A stretch of 64,000 bases of DNA from Psychroflexus aurantiacus (GCF_010820555.1 NZ_JAAIKD010000001.1:411885-475884); one strand, 5' to 3'; shown: positions 1 to 9,717, counted from the first letter of the stretch. The notes: generated by a model not told the origin, from the sequence alone. A program made the numbers and translations.

Positions 1-109
1 TCTTCAGATGAAAATCGAGTATGTGTTCGCGTCGCTGCTCATTATAACTGGGAAAATCGGCATCAGAAACCGAAAGAATAGATTCAAATTCCTTTTGAGC
101 CTCATCCAT
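1..109 (-). CDS. N-terminal fragment of a leftward gene cut by the window edge
   Basis: A reading frame opens with ATG (complement of 107-109) and stays open for 36 codons to the window edge. The peptide begins MDEAQKEFESIL and contains a charged stretch ending RREHILDFHLK. Only the N-terminus is present, so no domain can be assigned. The basic-helical 'ILDFH' ending is reminiscent of the start of phenylacetate-CoA ligase/CapK-like adenylating enzymes, but this is a weak impression. It is divergent from purD, with 118 bp between the two starts. Confidence 0.45.
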   Translation of the reverse strand, partial: MDEAQKEFESILSVSDADFPSYNEQRREHILDFHLK

Positions 110-194
110 GGGAAATCCCTTTAAACTTAAAATTTTTTTAAATCGATTCACAGAATTTTCAGGCGTTTCATTAGCGAAGCAATTTACAAAGATT

Positions 195-202
195 TACTTT
201 TG
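195..202 (+). promoter_or_regulatory. Candidate -7 box upstream of purD
   Basis: TACTTTTG matches the Bacteroidota -7 consensus TAnnTTTG and lies 26 nt before the purD start. No clear TTG -33 box is seen at the usual spacing, so this rests on one element. Confidence 0.35.
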
Positions 203-227
203 AATTCTAATCTTAGCATATAATCTC

Positions 228-1511
228 ATGAACGTATTGATACTTGGAAGCGGCGGACGCGAACATACTATAGCACATCAAATTTCAAAAAGTTCAACCT
301 GCAATAAGCTGTTTGTTGCTCCCGGAAATGCGGGCACTTCCCTTTGCGCTTCAAATCTGCAATTGGATATTCTCAATTTTGAAGAGGTGGCCGAAAGCAT
401 CAGAAACCATGACATCCAGATGCTTATTGTGGGGCCGGAAGCCCCGCTTGTAGAAGGTATTAAAGATTATTTTGACGAGAGAGAAGAATTTTCAGACTTG
501 AAAATCATAGGCCCTTCCAAACGCGGCGCCCTGCTGGAAGGAAGTAAGGAACGTGCCAAGCAATTCATGAGAGATCACAGGGTTCCAACAGCAGCCTACC
601 GAAGTTTTAGCAAAGAAAGTTTGGAAGCCGGAAAGGAATTTTTAAAAACCATGCACCCTCCTTACGTCTTAAAAGCCGACGGACTTGCAGGCGGGAAGGG
701 AGTTTTGATTTTAAAACATTTGCACGAAGCCCAGGACGAGCTTGAAAATATGCTGACCAACAGCAAATTTGGGAAAGCTTCAGAAAAAGTAGTTATCGAA
801 GAGTTTTTAAATGGAATTGAGCTTAGTGTGTTTGTGCTCACCGACGGCAAAAATTACCTCATCCTTCCCAATGCTAAAGATTACAAACGCATCGGAGAAG
901 CCGATACAGGACTTAACACCGGCGGAATGGGCGCTATCTCTCCAGTTCCCTTTGCCGATGCGGCCTTCATGAAAAAAGTAGATGAAAAAATCATTAAGCC
1001 CAGTATTGAGGGGCTTCAGGAAGAAGATATCGACTTCACAGGCTTCTTGTTTATTGGCTTAATGAAAGTGGGTGATGAGCCTTTTGTGGTAGAATATAAC
1101 GTCAGAATGGGTGACCCGGAAACCGAAGTTGTCCTCCCCAGAATAAAAACCGATTTGCTCGAAGTCTTATCCAAAACAGCCGAGGGCCTGATACAGGAGG
1201 TTCAGCTTGAGATAGATGAACAACATGCGGCTACAGTCATGCTTGTGTCTGGGGGTTATCCCGGGACTTACGAAAAGGGCAAAGTGATTTCCGGCCTGGA
1301 TAAGACCGCGGAAGGCGAAGACGTTTTTATCTGTCATGCAGGTACCAGAACAGAAAACGACCAGGTTCTTACAAACGGAGGTCGTGTGATTGCTGTAACT
1401 GCTTTTGGAGATACGTTTCAGGACGCCTTGAAAACGGCTTACAAAAACGTGGATCACATTGATTTTAAGGGGATGTACTACAGAAAAGACTTAGGCCAGG
1501 ACTTAGTCTAA
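228..1511 (+). CDS. purD: Phosphoribosylamine--glycine ligase
   Basis: This is the GAR synthetase of de novo purine synthesis. It joins glycine to phosphoribosylamine using ATP in the cytosol. The 427 aa length is normal for the family. The N-terminal GSGGREH motif (about residues 7-13), GPEAPLVEGI (about 69-78), the ATP-grasp loop KADGLAGGKG (about 149-158) and the metal/ATP-binding segment EYNVRMGDPE near residue 290 are all present. The next gene is on the opposite strand and the two 3' ends overlap by 9 bp. No other pur gene is nearby, so it is probably transcribed alone. Identification is firm. Confidence 0.97.
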   Translation: MNVLILGSGGREHTIAHQISKSSTCNKLFVAPGNAGTSLCASNLQLDILNFEEVAESIRNHDIQMLIVGPEAPLVEGIKDYFDEREEFSDLKIIGPSKRGALLEGSKERAKQFMRDHRVPTAAYRSFSKESLEAGKEFLKTMHPPYVLKADGLAGGKGVLILKHLHEAQDELENMLTNSKFGKASEKVVIEEFLNGIELSVFVLTDGKNYLILPNAKDYKRIGEADTGLNTGGMGAISPVPFADAAFMKKVDEKIIKPSIEGLQEEDIDFTGFLFIGLMKVGDEPFVVEYNVRMGDPETEVVLPRIKTDLLEVLSKTAEGLIQEVQLEIDEQHAATVMLVSGGYPGTYEKGKVISGLDKTAEGEDVFICHAGTRTENDQVLTNGGRVIAVTAFGDTFQDALKTAYKNVDHIDFKGMYYRKDLGQDLV

Positions 1512-1751
1512 GTCTGCATTTTTTCCTAAAAAGGAGTGCGCTTTGACGCTTTTGTTTTCTTCACCGCTTTCATCGAATTTTTTTAACTGCTTCATCCAGT
1601 AAAAAAACGCCACGAAAACAATCAGAACAAATACAAAGTTCAGGGCGTTTGCAGCCCACCAGGAGTCGTCTTGCAGAGCTCTAAGCGCATCCAAAGGGAT
1701 AAATAAAACGTCCTCAAACAAACTTGCAATACCTTGAAAAAAATCCTTCAT
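1503..1751 (-). CDS. DUF6341-like small membrane protein
   Basis: An 82-aa protein with one strong membrane segment (about residues 30-52, ending in FFYWMKQL), a preceding amphipathic part containing DALRALQDDSWW, and a charged soluble tail. It resembles the small flavobacterial family known as DUF6341, which is usually found between purD and the DUF6427 gene. That position is kept here. Some databases mislabel the family as uracil phosphoribosyltransferase, but the protein has no such domain and is far too short. Function is unknown. It converges on purD and is divergent from the next gene, with about 46 bp between their starts. Confidence 0.75.
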   Translation of the reverse strand: MKDFFQGIASLFEDVLFIPLDALRALQDDSWWAANALNFVFVLIVFVAFFYWMKQLKKFDESGEENKSVKAHSFLGKNADLD

Positions 1752-1797
1752 GACTCTGTTATATTATATTTACTTTGCAAAAGTAATAAAATAGACC

Positions 1798-2724
1798 ATG
1801 CTAACAAGACTTTTTAGTCATTCTAAACCTATTGCTTATGCTATTCTGAGCATTTTATTTGCTATAGCCTTTTGTATTGAAAATTTTTTTTCAACACCCA
1901 TAGACTTAAGCACCGCTTTGGTTTTTGGTAAGCTTGGCATTTTACTGGTGTTTTTACTGCTTGTTTTTCTTCTGAACTTTATAGTGAAACGCAATAAAAT
2001 TCACCAGCAACACACTTACGCCGCTTCAAGCTTTGTCCTGCTCATCATAGCCTTTCCAGAAGTATTAAGGTCTTCAGAATTTGTTATAAGTTATTTCTTT
2101 TTGCTTCTTTCGCTGAGGAGAATCCTGAGCTTAAAAACCAATACCAATATCAAGCAGAAGATTTTCGATGCCAGCTTATTGCTTTCCATTTCCATAGCCT
2201 TTGACCCCTTTCACTGGCTGTTTCTACTGGTGATTTATTTTGGAGTTACCCTGTACGCTTCTCAAAATTACCGGCACTTCATCATTCCGATAGCCGGACT
2301 TGCCATTGGCGTTATCCTCCATATCAGTTATTTTTTAATCTTTGAAAACACCTGGATCAATTTCCGTGATTATCTGCCCAAGTTTACGGGTATCGATACC
2401 TTCTTTGAGACGTTTAAATATGGAAGCCTGACGGGCTTTATCTTAGCGATTTTGACATGGATTATTCTCCAGTTACCCATCATCTACAATCGAGCAAAAC
2501 TTCATGAGCGTGAAACTTTAAGTCTCATCTTGGCTTTTATGCTGATTTCACTTTCAGCCTTGATTTTCAATCATAAACCTGTATCTGAAGATGCTATTTA
2601 TCTGATCTGGCCACTTGCCATTTTGATTGGAAATTACTTCCAGTTGAAGTCTACAAAAAAATGGATCAAAGAAGTGTTCTACATTTTTTTCGTCTCGGGA
2701 ATTGTATTTTCAGCCATATATTGA
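1798..2724 (+). CDS. DUF6427-like polytopic membrane protein
   Basis: A 308-aa protein made almost entirely of hydrophobic helices (about 8-9 predicted segments), starting MLTRLFSHSKPIAYAIL. It lacks a signal peptide or recognisable catalytic motif. It matches the DUF6427 family by character and by position between DUF6341 and DUF4254. The family is conserved in Flavobacteriia and its function is unknown. Proximity to DUF4254 and a GT9 glycosyltransferase suggests a link with cell-envelope glycan synthesis, but this is inference from position only. Confidence 0.75.
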   Translation: MLTRLFSHSKPIAYAILSILFAIAFCIENFFSTPIDLSTALVFGKLGILLVFLLLVFLLNFIVKRNKIHQQHTYAASSFVLLIIAFPEVLRSSEFVISYFFLLLSLRRILSLKTNTNIKQKIFDASLLLSISIAFDPFHWLFLLVIYFGVTLYASQNYRHFIIPIAGLAIGVILHISYFLIFENTWINFRDYLPKFTGIDTFFETFKYGSLTGFILAILTWIILQLPIIYNRAKLHERETLSLILAFMLISLSALIFNHKPVSEDAIYLIWPLAILIGNYFQLKSTKKWIKEVFYIFFVSGIVFSAIY

Positions 2725-2767
2725 AAAGACCTTTGCCAATCGCAAAGCCTGTTTTAAAAACACGTGG

Positions 2768-2775
2768 TATATTTG
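2768..2775 (+). promoter_or_regulatory. Candidate -7 box for the DUF4254/GT9 pair
   Basis: TATATTTG fits TAnnTTTG and lies 21 nt before the preferred ATG of the DUF4254 gene (2797). A GTG start at 2764 would place this box inside the coding sequence, which argues for the ATG. No convincing -33 TTG is seen. Confidence 0.4.
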
Positions 2776-2796
2776 TATTTACACAAATACAAAACT

Positions 2797-3405
2797 ATGT
2801 TTTCAGAAAAAGCCAATAGAATATTTCAAAGCGTTATTGAAACTTATCACGAAAAAGATGATGTGGATCAGGAATTCAAAAATCCATTTGATAAAAAGCA
2901 AACCCTCATAGAGCATTTGTTGTATAGAAAATGCTGGATAGACACCGTGCAATGGCATTATGAAGATCTGATACGAGATCCTGAAATCTCTCCTGAGGAT
3001 GCTTTAAAACTGAAAAGAAAAATAGATGCTTCCAATCAGGACAGGACAGATACTGTCGAATTTATCGACAGTTATTTTCTGGATCTTTTCAATACCATTG
3101 AACCAAAGCCCAATGCAAAAATCAATACCGAAAGTCCGGCCTGGGGAATAGACAGGCTGTCTATTCTGGCTTTGAAGATTTATCATATGAATGAAGAAGC
3201 CAACAGAAGCAATGCTTCTGAAAAGCATCAAATGGCCTGTAAAGCAAAACTCGATGTACTGCTGGAGCAACAGAGAGATCTGTCCCTGGCTATCGATCAG
3301 CTTCTGGAAGACATCAAGGTTGGCGATAAATACATGAAGGTGTATAAGCAAATGAAGATGTATAACGATGACGAAATGAATCCTGTCTTAAGAAGTAAGC
3401 AATAG
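2797..3405 (+). CDS. DUF4254 domain protein
   Basis: About 202 aa from the ATG at 2797. The open frame extends upstream to a GTG at 2764, but those 11 codons overlap a promoter-like box and do not look protein-like. The sequence is soluble, helical and charged, with the family-typical stretch LLYRKCWIDTVQWHYEDLIRDP near residues 45-65, followed by ALKLKRKID and QDRTDTVEFID. DUF4254 has no established activity. It commonly sits next to a GT9 heptosyltransferase-type gene in Bacteroidota, as here, with a 1-bp gap. That suggests a role in lipopolysaccharide or surface-glycan synthesis (inference). Confidence 0.85.
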   Translation: MFSEKANRIFQSVIETYHEKDDVDQEFKNPFDKKQTLIEHLLYRKCWIDTVQWHYEDLIRDPEISPEDALKLKRKIDASNQDRTDTVEFIDSYFLDLFNTIEPKPNAKINTESPAWGIDRLSILALKIYHMNEEANRSNASEKHQMACKAKLDVLLEQQRDLSLAIDQLLEDIKVGDKYMKVYKQMKMYNDDEMNPVLRSKQ

Positions 3406-3406
3406 G

Positions 3407-4447
3407 ATGAAACGGCCCGGCCATATTCTTGTGATCCGATTATCTGCTATGGGGGATGTGGCTATGACAGTCCCTGTGCTCACCCATTTGCTGGAAACCT
3501 ATCCAAATCTAAAAATCACAGTCCTCACCAAGCCTTTTTTTGCGCATTTGTTCGAACATATCGAGCGAATTCAGGTGGTAAAAGCAGAAGTCAAAACCAG
3601 GCATAAGGGCATTTCAGGCTTATGGCTTTTGGCCAGGCAGCTTAACCGGCTGGAGATTGATGCTATCGCCGATTTACACAATGTCTTAAGGTCGCGTTTG
3701 CTATGTGGATTTTTAAAAATCTTTGGTCACGAATACTTCAGAATAGATAAAGGCCGGCCAGAAAAAAAAGCCCTAACACGCCCGAAGAATAAGATTTTAA
3801 AACCTTTGAAAAGCACACATCAGCGCTATGCCAATGTGTTCAAGAAACTGAACTTACCGCTAGACCAAAAATTCAAAGTTCAAAGAATTCGGCTTCCACT
3901 TTCATCGGAAATTAAATCTGTTTTGAACCTGGACAAGTCTAAGAAATGGGTGGGCATTGCTCCCTTTGCGGCACATTCGCCAAAGCAATATCCTTTGAAA
4001 CAGATGAAAAAAGTCATCTCAAAATTGAATGCTGATAAGGATATTCAAATCCTCTTGTTTGGGGGCGGTAAGAAGGAAATAAAGAAACTCGGTGCTTTAG
4101 CAGAAGAATTCAGCAATAGCGAAAACCTTGCCGGAAGATTTGATTTTTCTGATGAATTGAAACTGATCTCCAACCTGGATGTGATGTTGTCTATGGATAG
4201 CGGAAACGCCCATCTGGCAGCCATGTTTGGTGTAGATGTGGTAAGCATCTGGGGAGCGACCCATCCTTATGCAGGCTTCGCGCCTTTCGGTCAGACCCGA
4301 AAACAGCAGATCCTGCCCGACCTGGAAAAGTATCCGCTTTTACCCACTTCTATTTATGGAAACAAAAAGGTAAAAGGATACAAAAAAGTCATGCATGATA
4401 TCCCGGCAGAAGAGGTCTTTCAAAAAGTGAAATCAAATTTAGAATAA
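3407..4447 (+). CDS. Glycosyltransferase family 9 (heptosyltransferase-like)
   Basis: A 346-aa GT-B-fold glycosyltransferase. The N-terminus ILVIRLSAMGDVAMTVPVL is the classic GT9/heptosyltransferase start. The C-terminal nucleotide-sugar site is visible as SMDSGNAHLAAMFGVDVVSIWG (about residues 263-284). In Proteobacteria such enzymes add heptose to lipopolysaccharide inner core; the sugar used by Bacteroidota members is mostly undetermined. It is tightly coupled to the DUF4254 gene and ends at a strong palindromic terminator. Cytoplasmic, acting at the inner membrane. Confidence 0.9.
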   Translation: MKRPGHILVIRLSAMGDVAMTVPVLTHLLETYPNLKITVLTKPFFAHLFEHIERIQVVKAEVKTRHKGISGLWLLARQLNRLEIDAIADLHNVLRSRLLCGFLKIFGHEYFRIDKGRPEKKALTRPKNKILKPLKSTHQRYANVFKKLNLPLDQKFKVQRIRLPLSSEIKSVLNLDKSKKWVGIAPFAAHSPKQYPLKQMKKVISKLNADKDIQILLFGGGKKEIKKLGALAEEFSNSENLAGRFDFSDELKLISNLDVMLSMDSGNAHLAAMFGVDVVSIWGATHPYAGFAPFGQTRKQQILPDLEKYPLLPTSIYGNKKVKGYKKVMHDIPAEEVFQKVKSNLE

Positions 4448-4450
4448 AAA

Positions 4451-4474
4451 AAAACTGCCCGATCGGGCAGTTTT
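4451..4474. terminator. Bidirectional intrinsic terminator between GT9 and sodA
   Basis: A perfect 24-nt palindrome, AAAACTGCCC-GATC-GGGCAGTTTT, flanked by A-rich and T-rich sequence, lies between two convergent genes. It can terminate both strands. Confidence 0.85.
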
Positions 4475-4495
4475 AAAATGATAAAGTTTATAAAC

Positions 4496-5104
4496 TTATT
4501 TATTTTCAGAATAGCGTTTACCTACTTCTTGCCAGTTGATCACTTCAAAGAAATGCTCAATATACTCTGGTCTTTTGTTTTGATAATTGAGGTAATACGC
4601 ATGTTCCCAAACATCAATTCCTAAAATAGGAGTTCCGCCTGCGCCAACATTGGGCATTAAAGGATTGTCCTGATTTGCAGTAGAAGCCACTTCTAGTTTT
4701 CCACCGTTGTGAACGGTTAACCAGGCCCATCCGGATCCAAACTGACCTGCAGCTGCAGATGAAAAGGCATCTTTAAAGGCTTCAAATGAACCAAAAGAGT
4801 CATCGATTGCTTTGGCTAATTCTCCTGATGGTTTTCCACCACCATTTGGTGACATAATTTTCCAGTATAGGCTGTGATTATAAAAACCACCACCGTTATT
4901 TCTTACAGCAGTGTTGGATAAATCCAGGTTGATTAATATGTTTTCTATGGTTTTACCTTCCAAATCGGTGCCTTCAATGGCATTGTTCAATTTAGAAGTA
5001 TATCCCGCATGGTGTTTCCCATGGTGAATTTCCATTGTTTTTTTATCGATATGTGGCTCAAGTGCATCATGAGCATAGTCTAATTTTGGTAATTCGAAAG
5101 CCAT
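4496..5104 (-). CDS. sodA: Superoxide dismutase, Mn type (Fe/Mn family)
   Basis: 202 aa, full length. It converts superoxide to peroxide and oxygen. The four metal ligands are visible: H27 (in EIHHGKHH), H77 (YNHSLYW), D164 and H168 (DVWEHAYY). The active-site glutamine comes from the C-terminal half (Q145 in [10 protein letters not shown]), while the N-terminal position is GGGFYNHS. That pattern is typical of Mn-using or cambialistic rather than strictly Fe enzymes. No signal peptide, so cytosolic. A TATTTTTG box at 5136-5143 on this strand is a likely -7 element. Confidence 0.95.
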   Translation of the reverse strand: MAFELPKLDYAHDALEPHIDKKTMEIHHGKHHAGYTSKLNNAIEGTDLEGKTIENILINLDLSNTAVRNNGGGFYNHSLYWKIMSPNGGGKPSGELAKAIDDSFGSFEAFKDAFSSAAAGQFGSGWAWLTVHNGGKLEVASTANQDNPLMPNVGAGGTPILGIDVWEHAYYLNYQNKRPEYIEHFFEVINWQEVGKRYSENK

Positions 5105-5135
5105 AACTTATGTTTTTTTGTTAATTTGTTGACAT

Positions 5136-5143
5136 CAAAAATA
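5136..5143 (-). promoter_or_regulatory. Candidate -7 box of sodA
   Basis: On the minus strand the sequence reads TATTTTTG, matching TAnnTTTG, 31 nt before the sodA start. No TTG at the ideal -33 distance. Confidence 0.35.
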
Positions 5144-5278
5144 AGTATTAAGACTTTGACTTAGGATTATTTGATGTTATTTTTTACTTAAAACAAGGCC
5201 GGTTTTGCTCCTCAACTGCTTTCAATTTGCTAAAGTCTATTAGCCTTGAATTTATTACCTTACCCTTAAAATTGAATA

Positions 5279-8200
5279 ATGCCTCAAGAGTCCAATTTCA
5301 CCATCTTTAATGCGTCAGCCGGTTCCGGAAAAACCTTTAAGCTTGCAGAGCGTTATCTAAGCCTGCTGCTCTCTTCTCCAAAAAACATGAGTTTTCAGAA
5401 TATCCTGGCCATCACCTTCACCAACAAGGCCGTTGGTGAAATGAAATCCAGAATATTGGAATACCTCACGCTCTTTTCAAAAGGTCAGCCTGAGCTGGAA
5501 GAAGACGCCATGTTTCTGTTGATAAAAGAAAACACGAAACTGTCTTCAGAGCAAATTCAGAAAAAATCTTACTTTATCCTGAAAGAAATCTTAGACAATT
5601 ATGCCGCTTTTGAAATTTCGACCATAGATGCCTTCACCCACAGAATCATAAGAACATTTGCCAAAGACCTGGGCTTGTCCATGAATTTTGACATTGAAAT
5701 GGACACCACACAGGTACTGGAACTGGCCGTTGAACGCCTGGTTGAAAAAGCAGGAAGCGATGAAGAACTAACAGCGGTTTTGATAGATTTTGCTTTAGAA
5801 AAAGTGAACGATGACAAAAGTGGAAACATCAGTCAGGATATTTTTGAAGCGTCAAAACTGCTCCTGAATGAGAAAGACGAGCTGTTTGTCAACTCCTTAA
5901 AGGCTTTTGAGCTTGAAGACTTTAAACAGCTAAAGACCAAACTGACTATTGACATAAATTTCATCACCGACAAACTTAAGGCCATTGGAGATGAGTTTTT
6001 GATGAAATTGAATACAAATGGATTGCAATTTAAAGATTTTAAAGGGGGTTGGTTGCCAAAGTTTTTTGAAAAATTAAGTCAAAATCATCCCTCAATTGGT
6101 TTCGACTCCAAGTGGCAAGAGACTATTGGTGATGAAGAAACTTATGTGAACAAAAAACAGGAGGCAGGCAAAAAAGAGCTCATTTTTGCGATGCGAGATT
6201 TCATAGTGGAGCAGTTTGAGCTCAGCAAAGCACTGTTTTTCGAAAGGAAATTCCTTGAAAAGATCCATAAGAATATCACGCAGCTTTCTTTGCTGAGTTC
6301 CGTAAATTCTGAAATGGAACGGATTAAAAAGGAGCAGAATATCATGTTGATTTCTGACTTCAACAAAAAGATAAGCGATGAAATCAAGAAACAGCCGGCA
6401 CCTTTTATTTTTGAACGCCTGGGAGAAAAGTTTCAGCACTATTTTATCGATGAATTCCAGGACACGTCGCGCCTGCAGTGGGAGAATTTAATACCGCTCA
6501 CTGGCAATGCCCTGGCCTCTCTTTTTGAAGGCGAAACCCAGGGAACTTTAACGCTTGTAGGCGATGCCAAACAGTCCATATATGCCTGGAGAGGCGGTGA
6601 TGCCCATCAATTCATGAATTTGTCTTCCGGGAATTCACCTTTCCCCATAAAACCTGAGCTGGAGACCTTGCGCACGAATTTCAGAAGCAGTCAGACCATT
6701 ATAAAATTCAATAATGAATTTTTTGAACATGTGGGGCAGCAGCTTAAGGATGAAAACCTGAAGACTCTTTTTAGTGCTGAAAATTTAATTCAGTCTCCTC
6801 ATATAACGGAAGAAGGTTTTGTGAACCTGAAATTCTTAGAAGCTAAATCCACTGAAGAACGGAATGAAATCTATCCTGAGGAAGTTTTAGACATCATCAG
6901 GAAAAAACAGAAACAGGGCTTCAAGCTTGGAGACCTCTGTATTTTGGTTCGACAAAAATCAGAAGGAATTGCCATTGCAGAGTTTCTTAATCAGCATGGA
7001 ATTTCTATTATTTCTTCAGAGACTTTACTGATCAACTCCGACGAACAGGTCGGATTTCTTTTGAATTTTCTAAAGGTGCTGAATGATGATTTCGACGAAA
7101 TCTCCAAAGCCAAAATTATCGACGTTTTAAGCCTGAGATTATCCTATTCAGAAGAAAGAAGATTTAACCTGCTGAACGAAGTGCTCAACAAAGACAAAGC
7201 CGTTTTTTGGGAAACCCTTACCGATCTGGGCTTCTCTTTCGATGCCGGTCATTTCCACAGCCTCCCGTTTTATGATGCAGTGGAATACCTTATCCATCGC
7301 TTTGAACTTGACAAAACAGCCAGTGCTTATCTTCAATTTTTCCTTGATGAAATTTTCGAATTTACTTTAAAACAAGAAGGAAATCTAAGTGCATTTTTAC
7401 AGTACTGGAACACTCAAGGCCACAAAAAAAGCATCATCAGTACAGATAATGAAGATGCTGTTCAAATTATGACGGTTCATAAAAGCAAAGGTTTGCAATT
7501 TCCCGTGGTCATTTTTCCTTACGCCAGACACCAGCTGGATGATGCCAAAAAAAGTCACCTTTGGGTAGGCCTGCCGGAATCCTATAATATTCCTGTAGCC
7601 TTAATCACCCACCCTAGCAAAGACATCGAGCATCCGCTGTATGCGGATATGTATCTCGATATGATTAACCGTCTTGAGATGGAAAATGTAAACATCCTTT
7701 ACGTGGCTTTAACGCGAGCTGCCAAAGAGCTTTTTATCCTTTCTGAAGATGACAGAGATAGACATGGAGCCATAAAACCCAATACATTTTCCGGATTATT
7801 TATGGGTTATCTGGAGAAATCCAAATCCATAAGCATAGAAGCTCAGGTGGATTACCACTGGGGAGAAAGCAAGGCACCTGTGCAGGTCTCCATCTCTGAG
7901 GAACTCCAGAATAAGCATTTGGTATTTCATGCTCCGTCACCAGATTTGAATTTGAATCTGGTGACCACAGCAGGACAACTGTGGAATGCAGAGCTTGAAG
8001 AAGCTCTTGAAGAGGGTAATTTAATCCATTCCCTGCTCGCTCAGGTAAAAACAAAACCTGATGTTGACGCTTCCATAACCACGCATATGGAGGAAGGTTT
8101 TATTAAACAGGAAAACCAGAAGTTTTATCAAAATCTGTTGACTTCAATTGTAACGCATAAGGAATTAACTGAGTTCTTTTCGGATACTTATACGGCCTGG

Positions 8201-8422
8201 ACTGAAAAGGACCTCTTTTTTCAAAATAAACTGTTGAGACCAGACCGGGTTAACCTTCAGGGGAGTGATGCAATCCTCATCGATTATAAAACGGGGGTAC
8301 CATCACCTCAGCATATAAATCAAATCCAGGAATACGCAGACGCTTTAAGGAGTTTACAATATAATGTTAAGAAGAAACTCTTGGTCTACATTACCAATTC
8401 CATTGAAGTAAAGATTGTTTAA
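5279..8422 (+). CDS. UvrD-family helicase with C-terminal nuclease domain (AddA-like)
   Basis: 1047 aa, the size of AddA/RecB-type helicase-nucleases. Walker A is ASAGSGKT (residues 12-19), motif Ia is in AITFTNKAVGEMKSRI, motif II is YFIDEFQDTS (about 390) followed by LVGDAKQSIYAWRGGD, and motifs V-VI are TVHKSKGLQFPVVIFP and LYVALTRAAKELFIL. The C-terminus carries a PD-(D/E)XK-type core, with D1002 in IDYKTG. It is expected to process double-strand ends for recombination together with the AddB-like protein at 11138-13837. Known family role plus inference for this strain. The short frames on the reverse strand are shadows. Confidence 0.92.
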   Translation: MPQESNFTIFNASAGSGKTFKLAERYLSLLLSSPKNMSFQNILAITFTNKAVGEMKSRILEYLTLFSKGQPELEEDAMFLLIKENTKLSSEQIQKKSYFILKEILDNYAAFEISTIDAFTHRIIRTFAKDLGLSMNFDIEMDTTQVLELAVERLVEKAGSDEELTAVLIDFALEKVNDDKSGNISQDIFEASKLLLNEKDELFVNSLKAFELEDFKQLKTKLTIDINFITDKLKAIGDEFLMKLNTNGLQFKDFKGGWLPKFFEKLSQNHPSIGFDSKWQETIGDEETYVNKKQEAGKKELIFAMRDFIVEQFELSKALFFERKFLEKIHKNITQLSLLSSVNSEMERIKKEQNIMLISDFNKKISDEIKKQPAPFIFERLGEKFQHYFIDEFQDTSRLQWENLIPLTGNALASLFEGETQGTLTLVGDAKQSIYAWRGGDAHQFMNLSSGNSPFPIKPELETLRTNFRSSQTIIKFNNEFFEHVGQQLKDENLKTLFSAENLIQSPHITEEGFVNLKFLEAKSTEERNEIYPEEVLDIIRKKQKQGFKLGDLCILVRQKSEGIAIAEFLNQHGISIISSETLLINSDEQVGFLLNFLKVLNDDFDEISKAKIIDVLSLRLSYSEERRFNLLNEVLNKDKAVFWETLTDLGFSFDAGHFHSLPFYDAVEYLIHRFELDKTASAYLQFFLDEIFEFTLKQEGNLSAFLQYWNTQGHKKSIISTDNEDAVQIMTVHKSKGLQFPVVIFPYARHQLDDAKKSHLWVGLPESYNIPVALITHPSKDIEHPLYADMYLDMINRLEMENVNILYVALTRAAKELFILSEDDRDRHGAIKPNTFSGLFMGYLEKSKSISIEAQVDYHWGESKAPVQVSISEELQNKHLVFHAPSPDLNLNLVTTAGQLWNAELEEALEEGNLIHSLLAQVKTKPDVDASITTHMEEGFIKQENQKFYQNLLTSIVTHKELTEFFSDTYTAWTEKDLFFQNKLLRPDRVNLQGSDAILIDYKTGVPSPQHINQIQEYADALRSLQYNVKKKLLVYITNSIEVKIV

Positions 8423-8442
8423 ATTTGTAAAAAACAAAATAT

Positions 8443-9645
8443 ATGTATTCAAATAAATTTCAAAAACAGCTGTCGGAAGAACTTCAAAGTATAAAAGACG
8501 ACGGGCTCTATAAGAAAGAACGCATCATTACATCTCCGCAGGGTGCGGAAATCACACTGGATTCCGGAAAACAGGTGCTGAATTTCTGTTCCAACAATTA
8601 CTTAGGCCTATCCTCACATCCTGAAGTCGTCAAAGCGGCCAAAGACACCCTAGACAGCCATGGATTCGGTATGTCCAGTGTTAGATTTATCTGTGGAACT
8701 CAGGATATTCATAAGGAATTGGAACAGGAAATCGCTGATTTTTACGGCACCGAAGATACTATACTCTATGCTGCCTGTTTTGATGCTAACGGAGGCGTGT
8801 TTGAACCTTTACTTACCAAAGAAGATGCGATTGTATCAGACTCTTTGAATCATGCTTCAGTTATTGACGGAGTAAGATTATGTAAAGCGGCCAGATACAG
8901 GTACCAAAATGGAGACATGAAAGATCTTGAATCTCAGCTGAAGCAGGCTAAAGAGGATGGTGCCAGAAATATTTTAATAGTGACCGATGGGGTCTTCTCC
9001 ATGGACGGTCTGGTGGCACCACTGGACGAAATTTGCGACCTGGCTGATGCTTATGAAGCCTTGGTTATGATAGACGAATGCCATGCGACAGGATTTATTG
9101 GAGAAAATGGAATTGGCACCTTAGAAGAGAAAGGCGTTTTAGACAGAATCGACATCATCACCGGTACATTAGGAAAAGCGCTCGGTGGCGCCATGGGAGG
9201 TTACACCACAGGTAAAAAAGAAATAATCGACTTGTTGAGACAAAGGTCCAGACCTTATTTATTCTCGAACTCTCTGGCCCCTTCTATCGTTGGAGCAACT
9301 CTTAAAGTTTTTGAAATTATCAAAAAGGACAATACGTTAAGAAAAAAATTAACAGAAAATACCGCTTATTTTAAGAAGCATATCAAAGAAGCTGGTTTTG
9401 AAATTATAGATGGTGAATCTGCCATAGTCCCCGTGATGTTATATGATGCCAAACTCTCTCAGCAAATGGCGTCAATGCTCCTGGAAGAGGGCATTTACGT
9501 GATCGGGTTTTTCTATCCGGTAGTTCCAAAAGGCAAGGCAAGAATACGGGTACAATTGTCTGCAGCTCACGATAAAACCCACCTTGATAAGGCCATTGAA
9601 GCCTTTATAAAGATTGGCAAAGACTTAAAAATTATTGAAAGTTAA
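8443..9645 (+). CDS. kbl: Glycine C-acetyltransferase (2-amino-3-ketobutyrate CoA ligase)
   Basis: A 400-aa PLP-dependent alpha-oxoamine synthase. The Schiff-base lysine is K245 in [13 protein letters not shown], the cofactor aspartate lies in [10 protein letters not shown], and the substrate loop [11 protein letters not shown] is at 50-60. Kbl cleaves 2-amino-3-ketobutyrate with CoA to give glycine and acetyl-CoA in threonine catabolism. Related 8-amino-7-oxononanoate synthases (BioF) share the fold, but the length and overall sequence ([17 protein letters not shown]) favour Kbl. No threonine dehydrogenase gene is in the window. It lies 20 bp after the helicase gene. Confidence 0.92.
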   Translation: MYSNKFQKQLSEELQSIKDDGLYKKERIITSPQGAEITLDSGKQVLNFCSNNYLGLSSHPEVVKAAKDTLDSHGFGMSSVRFICGTQDIHKELEQEIADFYGTEDTILYAACFDANGGVFEPLLTKEDAIVSDSLNHASVIDGVRLCKAARYRYQNGDMKDLESQLKQAKEDGARNILIVTDGVFSMDGLVAPLDEICDLADAYEALVMIDECHATGFIGENGIGTLEEKGVLDRIDIITGTLGKALGGAMGGYTTGKKEIIDLLRQRSRPYLFSNSLAPSIVGATLKVFEIIKKDNTLRKKLTENTAYFKKHIKEAGFEIIDGESAIVPVMLYDAKLSQQMASMLLEEGIYVIGFFYPVVPKGKARIRVQLSAAHDKTHLDKAIEAFIKIGKDLKIIES

Positions 9646-9666
9646 TTTATTTGAGGATTTTAATTT

Positions 9667-9674
9667 TACATTTG
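9667..9674 (+). promoter_or_regulatory. Candidate -7 box of the OmpA-family gene
   Basis: TACATTTG fits TAnnTTTG and lies 43 nt before the start. The nearest TTG (9651-9653) is only 13 nt away, shorter than the usual spacing. Confidence 0.4.
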
Positions 9675-9717
9675 TTAAAATCGATTACTAAATTTAGAAT
9701 TAAATAAAATTAAACAC

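Noticed and set aside
2764-2796. GTG start extending the DUF4254 protein by 11 residues
   Set aside because: The extension overlaps a TATATTTG promoter box and has no homology-like character; the ATG at 2797 is preferred.
6092-6439. 115-codon antisense frame in the AddA-like gene
   Set aside because: Overlaps a conserved helicase region; no protein-like features.
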